DNA of 33,238 nucleotides from Prevotellaceae bacterium. GTDB taxonomy: Bacteria; Bacteroidota; Bacteroidia; Bacteroidales; UBA932. Both the position numbers and the translations under genes were made by a program. This document shows, piece after piece, positions 1-8,141 of this stretch; positions within the stretch are counted from its first letter, which is position 1; every line of letters begins with the position of its first letter. The notes below the pieces were generated by a model. It made no database searches, had not been told where the DNA came from, and saw only the letters and a list, made by a program, of their open reading frames with translations. The DNA lies in contig JAITIA010000074.1 of NCBI GenBank assembly GCA_031279695.1, positions 1 through 33,238 on the forward strand, read 5' to 3'.

Positions 1-2
1 GG

Positions 3-1610
3 AACAAATACCGGACGGCGGGCAAGTGGCTCGAAAAAGCAACCACCGACACGGTGCGCAGCGTTGCCGAACTTGTTGCGCGTTTCAGAAACGATATTCG
101 GGGCGCAGTGGTTTACGACCCGCAGGTGGCTGCCACAAGCAATATCGCCTCTGCCATTGCCGGAGCCGATAACCTGATTGCCGTGCGATACGATACCTCG
201 CCCAACTCGGTCTATTCGCAAATCATTACTTCCGGTGTAAGGCTGCCTGTGGTTGTTAGCCTGCTGCGCAGCGACGGCTCGTCGCTCTTTACCGGCGAAG
301 GTTTGGTGCCCGACACGGATATCCCATCGAGCGGCTCGCCCAAAATTGACGCATATCAATGGTTTGTGGAACATTATCTGAAAAAGGGTCGGTGCAATAC
401 CGCTTATGCAGGCTTCTATATCGACCAATTTTGGCTGACAAAGCCACGAGCGGCGGTGCTGAATCATCATACGCTATCAAACCACGACTTCTTTGTGAGC
501 CGACGTGGATTTTTCTTCGACCTCAGCCCATGGAGCGACGAAAAAGCCACCGACGACAGCCGTCAGACCGCCGGCGACGACCGTAAAATGATGGAACAGC
601 TCCTGCTGACCGCATACCGACAAAACCACAACGGAAAAACCTTTACCTATATCGGCGGCTTCCCTGCCTGGGCATACAAATATACCAAACACGCAGGCGG
701 CAGCCACGACGACGTTCCTACCGAATGGGAATATTCGCGCATCATCGGCGCATACAACGCCTTCATGGACGGCGACGCTATCGGCTACGGCGCTATGGCT
801 AACGCCTCGTTCTGGCAGCACTATCCGCTGCGCAAAACCTATCCCCAGAAATGGACCAACAGAAAGGATCTGCAAAAGAAAGGCTGGCTCGACGGCAAGG
901 GCAAACTGTCGCTGGGTGGCAAACAATTGGTTGTGTTCTATGTGGGCGATTACGACGCCGCCTCGTGGGTGATGCAGCGCATGGTCAATATCTGGGACAA
1001 TCCCTCGCGGGGAAAAGTCCCGATGATGTGGAGCATCAGCCCTATACTTGCCCAACGCGCTCCAATGGCTCTCGAATATATGCGCGAAACAGCAACCGCC
1101 AATGACTATTTTGCCTCTGCCGATAATGGCGCAGGCTATCTCAATCCGGGCGATTTGCAGGAGCCGCGAGCCTCGGGGCTGCCCGACGCAACCGCTCAAT
1201 GGGCTGCTCACTGCTTGCCACATTATAAACAATGGGGCTTGTCGATAACAGGCTTCGTTATCGACGGCTATGCTCCCGGACTGAACGAAAAGGGGCTGGA
1301 CGCTTACCTGTCGTTTAGCCCCAACGGTATCGTTCCGCAGAAAATCGCCAACAAAATGCTCTATCGCGGCAAAATGCCGGTGATAAAAGCCGACTGGGAT
1401 ATCAACGACGATGACGCTAAAAAGGCTGCCGCAAAAATTGTGGAACGGGTCAAGGCAAGAACAATGCCCTTTCACTGGTTTCGCAATATACTGAAAAGCC
1501 CCGAATGGTACGTCCGGGTGATGGACGAAGTAAACCGCCTCGACCCAAATATCGTTCTGGTGGACGCCCCAACATTCTTCGAACTCTACAGAGTCTATCT
1601 TAGTGATTAG
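3..1610 (+). CDS. GxGYxYxYP family putative glycoside hydrolase, 5' end outside the window
   Basis: The reading frame is open from codon position 3 to a TAG at 1608-1610 (535 codons visible). It has no start of its own: a GTG at 54 lies inside conserved-looking sequence, so the gene is cut by the window edge. The first ~100 residues resemble the GxGYxYxYP N-terminal domain (VVYDPQ, then a run ending RLPVVV). The C-terminal domain shows NASFWQHYPL, an MMWSISPILAQRAP segment, a degenerate signature GAGYLNP, and the ending PTFFELYRVYL. These proteins are predicted extracytoplasmic TIM-barrel glycosidases, but substrate and activity are unproven, and the signal peptide cannot be seen here. The last residues (LSD) and the stop codon are made by a TAGTGAT-type heptamer repeat. 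The family assignment rests on remembered motifs, not a search. Confidence 0.72.
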   Translation, partial: NKYRTAGKWLEKATTDTVRSVAELVARFRNDIRGAVVYDPQVAATSNIASAIAGADNLIAVRYDTSPNSVYSQIITSGVRLPVVVSLLRSDGSSLFTGEGLVPDTDIPSSGSPKIDAYQWFVEHYLKKGRCNTAYAGFYIDQFWLTKPRAAVLNHHTLSNHDFFVSRRGFFFDLSPWSDEKATDDSRQTAGDDRKMMEQLLLTAYRQNHNGKTFTYIGGFPAWAYKYTKHAGGSHDDVPTEWEYSRIIGAYNAFMDGDAIGYGAMANASFWQHYPLRKTYPQKWTNRKDLQKKGWLDGKGKLSLGGKQLVVFYVGDYDAASWVMQRMVNIWDNPSRGKVPMMWSISPILAQRAPMALEYMRETATANDYFASADNGAGYLNPGDLQEPRASGLPDATAQWAAHCLPHYKQWGLSITGFVIDGYAPGLNEKGLDAYLSFSPNGIVPQKIANKMLYRGKMPVIKADWDINDDDAKKAAAKIVERVKARTMPFHWFRNILKSPEWYVRVMDEVNRLDPNIVLVDAPTFFELYRVYLSD

Positions 1611-1824
1611 TGGTCAGTGATTAGTGGGTCAGTGGTCAGTGGTCAGTGATTAGTGATTAGTGGTCAGTGCCTGCGGCGGACACATTCGCAGGCGCAGGGG
1701 CGTTGCGCGCAACGCCCCTGCATTGCGGCAAACAATCACAAAAATCATCAAAATCACCTTAAAATCACAGTTCAGACAATGCCTCCTCAGGCACTAATCA
1801 CTAATCATTAATCACTAATCATTT
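1603..1824. repeat. Composite intergenic repeat: two opposed heptamer arrays around a perfect 28-bp palindrome
   Basis: Positions 1603-1670 are TAGTGAT/TAGTGGT/CAGTGGT heptamers running out of the upstream gene. They are followed by CCTGCGGCGG, then a perfect 28-bp palindrome at 1694-1721 whose centre is CGTTGCGCGCAACG. Positions 1731-1824 hold the same modules in the opposite direction: ATCAC/ATCAT-rich sequence, CAGTTCAGACA, GCCTCCTCAGGC, then in-phase heptamers ATCACTA, ATCATTA, ATCACTA, ATCATTT at 1797-1824. The block is non-coding. Related blocks occur at 7561-8150, 14360-14430, 21120-21235 and 33110-33238. Confidence 0.85.
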
Positions 1825-2009
1825 TGTCCGAAGTGTTCGTTCGTTGCCTGACGAAGGGTTCGGACAGTGTCCGAAGTGTTCGTTCGTTGCCTGACGGAGT
1901 GTTCGGACATTGTCCGAAGTCTTCGTTGGTTGCCTGACGAAGGGTTTGGACAGTGTCCGAAGTCTTCGTTCGTTGCCTGACGAAGGGTTTGGACAGTGTC
2001 CGAAGTCTT
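1825..2009. repeat. 43-bp tandem repeat, four full copies plus a 13-bp partial; each unit an inverted repeat
   Basis: Copies start at 1825, 1868, 1911 and 1954, with a partial copy at 1997. Each begins TGTCCGAA and ends TTCGGACA or TTTGGACA, so each unit can fold as a hairpin. The inner arms are TTCGT and ACGAA around a TTGCCTG loop. The change to TTTGGACA in copies 3 and 4 keeps pairing as a G-U wobble in RNA. There are no spacers, so this is not a CRISPR array. The rest of the gap (2010-2264) is AT-rich and shows no recognisable gene. Confidence 0.9.
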
Positions 2010-2264
2010 TTCGACAGTAATGAGAGCAGTTTCGGCTGTAAAATTGAATGTGCATGTTAGTTCTTTTATCTTAAAATCTTATTATTTTAATATATCGTTT
2101 TATAATAAATAAAAAAAATACAGGATATTCTGTCTCTTTGTTAAGTTTTATTAATGCTGCTTGCTGTAGCTCCTGCTTGGATAATGAACGGTACAACAGT
2201 GCGGATATTATGTTCAATGCTCGTAATTGGTGGAGGTTTATCAAAAGAGAAAACCGTATATAAT

Positions 2265-2296
2265 AGAAAAAGCGTTCCGGGAAGAACGCTTTTTCT
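2265..2296 (-). terminator. Intrinsic terminator downstream of the FG-GAP gene
   Basis: A perfect 13-bp stem (2265-2277 with 2284-2296), loop CGGGAA, has an A-run on one side and a T-run on the other, so it can act in either direction. It sits about 70 bases beyond the stop of the minus-strand gene ending at 2364, which it most likely serves. Confidence 0.8.
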
Positions 2297-2363
2297 TATA
2301 AAGACCAGCCTTTTTGATAAATAGGGACTGTTTCCTGATTGTTCAGGGAGAAAATATGACTGG

Positions 2364-5300
2364 CTATGAGGATAGGAGTATGACTACTATCCTGTATATT
2401 GTTCCACGCAGGCATCCGCTCTGATTAGACTGATACTCGAATATTATGCGTTTGGCATTGGCGTCGCCACGATAGGTAACTGTTGGGAGCAAGCCGACGT
2501 CATTGTATGCATCGTCGCCGTTGAATATTACTGCTCCTGAGTATCGCGATGGCAAAGTAACCCGCGATATATATGCATCAACGCCGGCGCCTCCGGTGTG
2601 AGTAATGGAGCCTCCGTCGCTGATACCAAAGAGGCGATTTATTTGCAGATTATTGGCATAGACATGGCAAACAGCAATGGTGTCGGTGCGCAAATGGAAG
2701 TCGCGATTACGGTTGATAACATGCAGATACACCTTGCTGATTGTGTTGCTCACAAGCGGATTGGTGATACTGTACTGATATGAATACGTTGCGCCGTCCT
2801 GAAGGAGCGAGCCGTCGATGATACCGTCGATGCTGACTGGTGGCGATGAGCCAAGTCTGCTCCATGCGCTGGAAGTGATACTGACAGTGTCGAGAAATTT
2901 CGACAGGTTGATACTGCTCGCTCTTGCACAGGCATAGATACGGATATCGGGATACCTGAACAGCGCTGCCGATAGCACATTGACCACCACTTTAAATGGC
3001 GCTCCAATGCAGTTTCCCACCAATGGTTCCACATTGTATATTAGCGTCTGCGTAACCGATGAAGTATTGATAATCCTTGCGGCGGCAATAGACTGCGAGG
3101 GTAACGACTGGTCGCTCCATCCCGTTACATCGCTGTTTGGAACCACCGTCCACCTATATTCTGTTCCATTGGGAACAGTGTTGCCATGAGCGCCATGCAC
3201 CGGAGTGATGTTGAACGACGAGCCGCTGCATATAGTAATAGTACTGTCGTTTACTATTGCCGACGGATTGACTGTTATTTTGAAGCTGATAGAGGCTCCT
3301 GTGCAACCTCCATTTTTTGGCGTTACCGTAACCAGCTCCTCCAAAGGAGTGCTTCCGGTGTTGATTGCCGTAAACGATATATTGCCAATACCATCGCGAA
3401 GCCCGATATTGTTGTAGGTAACGGAGTAGTAGTATGTATCGGCGTCCGAGCCGCTGAAGTTTATATTCACCATATCGTCGCCGCACACATTATGGTCGGG
3501 TACGGCATTGACTGTTGGCACAGGAACAACCGTTATGTCCACCCTCTGCCGCGGGAATTTTTTGCCTTTCCACCGAGACTCTATCCACAGTGTTTGCGAT
3601 GCAGTAAGGTTGTTGAACGTTTGGCTGAAGGCGGGTCCGGTCGGCGAGGGGCTTTCGCCTGTTGGCACGGTGTACCAGAACAATTGCACGTTGGCAATGT
3701 TGGTAAACTGCAGGGTGATATTTTTCCCCTTGCACACAGTATAGTGTATATCGCCATCGAGCACAAGGATATACAGTTTAGCCTCTTCGTTCATTCCGTT
3801 AGCCGAACTGCTCCATGTAAGCGAGTCTAATCCAAAGAAGCCATTCGAAGGTTTGTAGATTATACTGTCGCCCGTTGGGCACACTGAGGCGTTTCCATTA
3901 TTGGGCATTACTGTGATGCTGAGCGTTGGTTTGCAAGTTGCAGCCCAAGGGTCGTGAGCAAGCACATCGACTGCTATTTGCGTGTTCTTTTGCATACTCA
4001 CATAATAATCCGCCGCCACAGGGTTGTAGAGTTGAATTGTTACTGTTGACGAATAGTCGCGGCAAGCCTGGTCGATTATATAACATCGATATTCGCCAAT
4101 TTCTGTGGCGTACCATGTATCGGTTAATGCGCCCGGTATAGCCACGTTATTGCGATACCACTGAAAAGAGGGCGTCGTAACCGGCGTTCCCGTGTTGGGA
4201 GTGGCAACGAGCCGGATTTGGTCGCCCGCACCGCAAAAAGTGTTACGCTGGGCAACAACAGTATATTTAAAGCTTGGGCAATCGGCGGCTCCGGCAACGT
4301 TGTTCGTTTGGTCGCAGTCGTCCTGACCAACTTCAACAAAGGTTCCGTTATTGTCCATAATCCGCGCCCAAATCAGATGAGCAGTATAATTAAATCCTGT
4401 CAGCGTGTAGGTTCTTTCCACTTGTTCGTTAGGAAAAATATCGACCCCTACCTTCTGTGTTGCCTTCTTTGTTGAGGCTCCAACAGGGTCGTTGCCGCTA
4501 ACGCCGCCATCGTAAAAAGTAATATGAGCATCCGACGAAATACTTGCCGAGCCTTTATTGACAATGGTAAGCGTAACCTTTGTTGTTGATGTGCTTTCGA
4601 CCGTTACCTTTATATTGCGGATAAAGGCGTCGGGCTTACGCACAATGGTTTTGTAGTTTGGGTCGCCTGCTCGAACCACAGGCTGCTGAACCCACTGACC
4701 ATTGTAAGGGTAAATGGTGTATCCATTTGGATGCTGATACGAGGTGAGCATAGACTGCGGACGCGCGGGAACGGTGAGATCTTCGTTAATCATCAGGGGA
4801 TGATAAATAACCTGATTCCATACGGGAGGGCAAGGCGCCCACTTTGGGGTGCCGGATGCATGCTCCCATACATAAACATAACTGTATGATCGGAAGATAT
4901 CGCTGTTAGCATGGTTCATGGTGAGAATATCGGCGCTGCCGTCCATATTGACGTCGGCAATCACGGGGGCTTCGTAGCCTGTGTAGGAATAAATATCTGT
5001 TTTCCTGAAACGTATTGCTCCATTGGCATTGTTATCGTTATATGTTATGTAGGTTTGCTTCTGCGGCGAAATTACCCTTATCGAGTTTTCATCCTTATAA
5101 CATATCTCCATCACCCCGTCGTTGTCGAAGTCGAACATGGTAATTCCCGTTACCTCCGACCTGTCGTGTATTTCCAGCGCCCACGATAGTTTCCATCGGT
5201 CTTCAATACTTGCGCCGGCGTCCCATGTCCATCCCAGCACAAAACCGTTTGTTGTTGAATAACCACTATTGGTATTAAAGCGTGAATTACTGACAAAGCC

Positions 5301-7124
5301 ATTGCTGGTAGTAAAACCGTTGGTACCGGTGGACATTGAATGCGGTTTCACCGGCGTAGAGTTACTGTTACCGTTGGTATAAAGCCTGCCTGTAACAAAG
5401 CAAAGTTCGGGCAGACGTTTTGTTCCGGTGTTGTCGTCCAGCCGTCCGTTGATATCGCCCACAAAAGGGTAAGAGATATGTCCTTCCCAGCCGTCCACGT
5501 AGAGCAGTCTTGCGGCTTTGAGTGTTGACGGGTTACGTGGATCCCAGACGTAAAGCACATAGAGGCAGTCGTTACCTCCCGTAAGCAGGTTGATAACAAT
5601 AACGTCAAGATACCCGTCCATATCGATGTCCGCTACAACGGTAAATCCGTCGGCAAGATAAGTCGTTCTTGTTGCCGACCCTGTACCATGCTTTATACTT
5701 GCCTTCGTTGGTCCATGAATAATCCGGTCTAACTTAGGCGCACCGTTCTCGTTTTTCATCTTATATACCTTGCTTCCTGCCACGATATCGAGAATTTCGT
5801 CGCCGTCAATATCTACAATAGCCATGCAGGGGATAGTGTTATCGGCATCGCCGGTGCTGGGCTGTCGTCCCACGTAAGCGTAATTGTCGCGGGCAGTGTT
5901 CATCTGGCTGTCACTGGTGGGAGTGGAGAATTCGGTCAGGGTTTGCAGGGCACAGTATAAGGCGCCTGTCTGACCGTTATACACCTTATTATATATAATG
6001 ACTTCCGGTTTTCCGTCGGCGTTGATATCGGCAATATAAGGCACACCTGAGCCATAGTGCTCGTGATTGCCGGAGATTGGGCTCTTGTAATTAGGAACTG
6101 TGCTTCCCCAGAGTTTGGTAAAGCCTGTTATTGCACGTGTTGTTGGGTTGATGGTTGGGGTAAGCACATAAAGCCTTCCTTCGCTGCCGATTTCGGCAAC
6201 CACAATTTCACCTGTGCCGTTATTGTCCAAATCGGCAATGGCAAGGTGTCCGGGAGAATTATGACGGGGATTGTATCGCAATTGAAACTGGTCGTTAGAT
6301 TCTGACATCTTGCGTGTGATACCGGAATGCCCCAGATAAGTTGTGTTCGACAGTTCCGTCCACGATTCCGGTCGGTCACCGGAAGGAATATTGTTATAAG
6401 GCTCTCCCAGATTGACAGAATGAATGCGCGCGCCGGTTTGTCCGTCAAAAACATGTACATACCAGGCACGTCCTGCCAATCCTTTAACCCAGTCATTCGC
6501 ATAGGCGCCGGTTGTATAGTCGCCGCCTGTTTGTCCTGTCCCCAGAGCCACAATTTCGGGTTTTCCATCGCCATTAATGTCGCCCACCAGAGGCATTGAA
6601 AAGCCGTCGAGACGCACATTGCCACTACCGGCGATGTATTTTAACTGTGGCGAAAAGTTTACCGCCTGCGCCATTTCATCGTAGCAAACCACGTTTGCAG
6701 GCGCCACGTTAGCCGGATTGTTGTACTGGGTAACGTCAATGGAGAGCGTCGCCGTCATCTCCGTCGAGCCACAACGGACGCCATACTGGATTTGTACGGT
6801 TGTGTTTCGCGTGGCAATAGCCGGCATAAACTCAATGTATCCGCCGGTTGTTAGCGTAACCGTTCCCGTTGTCGACGGCACATTGGTAATAAGACGCAGG
6901 CTGGGGCTGGCGCACGGCACAAGGTCGTTGAGCAGCACATTAACTCTGACTTTTTGCAGAGGTCCGGTAATAGCCTGGTCGTTGGCAGCCACAAACGACT
7001 GCGCTTGCATTGTTAAATTAAAAAGAAGTAAAAAGCATAGTACAATGCCTTTTATTCCGATTATATTAACAGTCTGGAAAAGACGAACAGCAGCGCTGTT
7101 CGTCTGTCTAACATCAATTCTCAT
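2364..7124 (-). CDS. Large secreted FG-GAP/VCBS repeat protein with Ig-like domains
   Basis: 1586 residues. A hydrophobic stretch ending near residue 42 (LLLFNLTMQAQ) after a basic N-terminus is a signal peptide. Residues ~45-135 form an Ig/cadherin-like domain starting AANDQAI. Residues ~180-740 carry seven FG-GAP calcium-loop motifs: DINGDGKPE at 182, DLDNNGTGE ~298, DINADGKPE ~366, DIDGDEILD ~438, DIDMDGYLD ~499, DFDNDGVME ~665 and DVNMDGSAD ~724. They probably fold as a beta-propeller. A CARDB-like domain (~835-960) and several Ig-like domains follow, including FQWYRNN and a second cadherin-like segment. Such proteins are exported surface or adhesion molecules in Bacteroidetes. No clear T9SS C-terminal sorting domain is visible: the chain ends in a beta strand RIVVILLSS. 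It has its own promoter and terminator and so is monocistronic. Ligand unknown. Confidence 0.85.
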   Translation of the reverse strand: MRIDVRQTNSAAVRLFQTVNIIGIKGIVLCFLLLFNLTMQAQSFVAANDQAITGPLQKVRVNVLLNDLVPCASPSLRLITNVPSTTGTVTLTTGGYIEFMPAIATRNTTVQIQYGVRCGSTEMTATLSIDVTQYNNPANVAPANVVCYDEMAQAVNFSPQLKYIAGSGNVRLDGFSMPLVGDINGDGKPEIVALGTGQTGGDYTTGAYANDWVKGLAGRAWYVHVFDGQTGARIHSVNLGEPYNNIPSGDRPESWTELSNTTYLGHSGITRKMSESNDQFQLRYNPRHNSPGHLAIADLDNNGTGEIVVAEIGSEGRLYVLTPTINPTTRAITGFTKLWGSTVPNYKSPISGNHEHYGSGVPYIADINADGKPEVIIYNKVYNGQTGALYCALQTLTEFSTPTSDSQMNTARDNYAYVGRQPSTGDADNTIPCMAIVDIDGDEILDIVAGSKVYKMKNENGAPKLDRIIHGPTKASIKHGTGSATRTTYLADGFTVVADIDMDGYLDVIVINLLTGGNDCLYVLYVWDPRNPSTLKAARLLYVDGWEGHISYPFVGDINGRLDDNTGTKRLPELCFVTGRLYTNGNSNSTPVKPHSMSTGTNGFTTSNGFVSNSRFNTNSGYSTTNGFVLGWTWDAGASIEDRWKLSWALEIHDRSEVTGITMFDFDNDGVMEICYKDENSIRVISPQKQTYITYNDNNANGAIRFRKTDIYSYTGYEAPVIADVNMDGSADILTMNHANSDIFRSYSYVYVWEHASGTPKWAPCPPVWNQVIYHPLMINEDLTVPARPQSMLTSYQHPNGYTIYPYNGQWVQQPVVRAGDPNYKTIVRKPDAFIRNIKVTVESTSTTKVTLTIVNKGSASISSDAHITFYDGGVSGNDPVGASTKKATQKVGVDIFPNEQVERTYTLTGFNYTAHLIWARIMDNNGTFVEVGQDDCDQTNNVAGAADCPSFKYTVVAQRNTFCGAGDQIRLVATPNTGTPVTTPSFQWYRNNVAIPGALTDTWYATEIGEYRCYIIDQACRDYSSTVTIQLYNPVAADYYVSMQKNTQIAVDVLAHDPWAATCKPTLSITVMPNNGNASVCPTGDSIIYKPSNGFFGLDSLTWSSSANGMNEEAKLYILVLDGDIHYTVCKGKNITLQFTNIANVQLFWYTVPTGESPSPTGPAFSQTFNNLTASQTLWIESRWKGKKFPRQRVDITVVPVPTVNAVPDHNVCGDDMVNINFSGSDADTYYYSVTYNNIGLRDGIGNISFTAINTGSTPLEELVTVTPKNGGCTGASISFKITVNPSAIVNDSTITICSGSSFNITPVHGAHGNTVPNGTEYRWTVVPNSDVTGWSDQSLPSQSIAAARIINTSSVTQTLIYNVEPLVGNCIGAPFKVVVNVLSAALFRYPDIRIYACARASSINLSKFLDTVSITSSAWSRLGSSPPVSIDGIIDGSLLQDGATYSYQYSITNPLVSNTISKVYLHVINRNRDFHLRTDTIAVCHVYANNLQINRLFGISDGGSITHTGGAGVDAYISRVTLPSRYSGAVIFNGDDAYNDVGLLPTVTYRGDANAKRIIFEYQSNQSGCLRGTIYRIVVILLSS

Positions 7125-7158
7125 AATATACCCACAAAATGTAACATCAATTCGGCGG

Positions 7159-7189
7159 CAAAAGTAGTGCGAAAAGTTTACAGGACAAT
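7159..7189 (-). promoter_or_regulatory. Bacteroidetes-type promoter of the FG-GAP gene
   Basis: On the minus strand the -7 box TACTTTTG (7166-7159) matches TAnnTTTG exactly. It lies 19 bases downstream of ATTG (7189-7186), a near match to the -33 TTTG. The expected transcript start near 7152 gives a leader of about 28 bases before the ATG at 7124. Confidence 0.65.
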
Positions 7190-7490
7190 CATAAATAGTG
7201 TTAAACTACGCTAATGTTATTTAATACGGAAAATCGGCAAGGTATAAATCTCTTATCATAAGAAATATATATAAATCTCCTTTCAGACAAAAAGAGTGAA
7301 CAAAATGGCATTTTTTGTATAAATATTTGTTGCGAATGCAGTTTTTGAGGCGTCGCCAGCTGTATTTTTTGGAAAAAAATCGATAGTTTGGGCTTTAGTT
7401 TAGTGTCGTCCATAATGTCGAATGTACGCATCAATCGTCCCTGACGGGAGAGGTTGCGTCGCATTGAGCATCAAAGCATCAACCAAGTTC

Positions 7491-8048
7491 GGCTAAATCT
7501 TTTTTTGAGGTGCTATTGATTTATGCAGAAAACTCCGCTATGTCCCAAAGTCCCGCAGGGACTTATTCAGTGATTAATGATTAGTGATTAGTGCCTGTGG
7601 CGGAATTGTCTGAACTGTGATTTTAATGATTTTTGTAAACCTCCCCCTGCCCCCTCCAAAAAGAGGGGAATGTTTGCGGCGATGTAGAGACGCACGGCGT
7701 GCGTCTCTGCGAAGATTGTTTGCGGCGGCGTTGTGCGTCGCAATGTAGAGACGTTGCATGCAACGTCTCTACGGTGTTTGCCGGTCAAGAGATTGCGACG
7801 GAGCAAACCGTCCCGCAGGGACGGAATGTTGGTAGAAAACACAAGCCCAACCACGCAACCGCCGTCCCGTCAGGGACGGAATGTGGAATTTGTTGATTTT
7901 AATGTGCAGTCCCTGCGGGACTTGGGCGTGCGCGGTGCATGAGTCCGGAGGCTAAAGCCACCGGTTAATAAAGTGCAGTCCCTGCGGGACTTTCCGTCCC
8001 AGCCTATCCGCCACAGGCATTAATCACTAATCATTAATCACTAATCAC
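7491..8048. repeat. Cluster of interspersed palindromic repeats
   Basis: This stretch has no convincing gene. It holds a 72-bp segment (7491-7562) that recurs almost unchanged at 27764-27834. Heptamers follow at 7567-7590, then the module CCTGTGGCGG/TGTCTGAACTGTGATTTT. A 27-bp imperfect palindrome lies at 7684-7710 and a perfect 28-bp palindrome at 7745-7772, both beginning GTAGAGACG. At least five GTCCC-GGGAC palindromes occur near 7553, 7809, 7862, 7907 and 7976. Heptamers ATCACTA/ATCATTA lie at about 8020-8048. Sequence 7862-7990 is matched in inverted orientation at 27824-27966. The rest of the gap (7190-7490) is AT-rich without recognisable features. Confidence 0.85.
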
Positions 8049-8072
8049 TAAAAAAGTCCCTGCGGGACTTTC
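8049..8072 (-). terminator. Intrinsic terminator built from a GTCCC/GGGAC palindrome
   Basis: Read on the minus strand, AAGTCCC-GCA-GGGACTT is followed by a run of T residues, about 70 bases beyond the stop of the L,D-transpeptidase gene. It is one copy of the interspersed palindrome that happens to have a T-tract. It is plausible as the end of the aconitase-to-transpeptidase transcript. Confidence 0.5.
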
Positions 8073-8141
8073 CGCCGCAAACAAATCATGCCAATCAAGA
8101 AAATCAAGAAAATCATGGTTCAGACATTGCGTCCGCAGGCA

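Noticed and set aside
477..1475. 332-codon minus-strand frame opposite the GxGYxYxYP gene
   Set aside because: It lies wholly antisense to a gene with clear family motifs, and its translation is Cys/His-rich and unlike any family.
1825..2009. CRISPR array (also considered for 11622-11880)
   Set aside because: Both arrays are head-to-tail tandem copies without unique spacers and no cas gene is present.
1819..2055. 78-codon minus-strand frame over the 43-bp repeats
   Set aside because: It encodes only frame-rotated copies of the repeat, with no signal peptide or conserved motif.
2184..2324. 46-codon plus-strand frame and an overlapping frame in the 2100-2324 gap, possibly a gene remnant
   Set aside because: Short, no recognisable homology, and it runs through the terminator hairpin at 2265-2296.
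7201..7464. 87-codon minus-strand frame upstream of the FG-GAP promoter
   Set aside because: It begins within repeat sequence, has unconvincing composition, and shows no conserved motif or context.
7699..7942. Small plus-strand frames of 65-69 codons over the palindrome cluster
   Set aside because: They are translations of the GTCCC and GTAGAGACG repeats.
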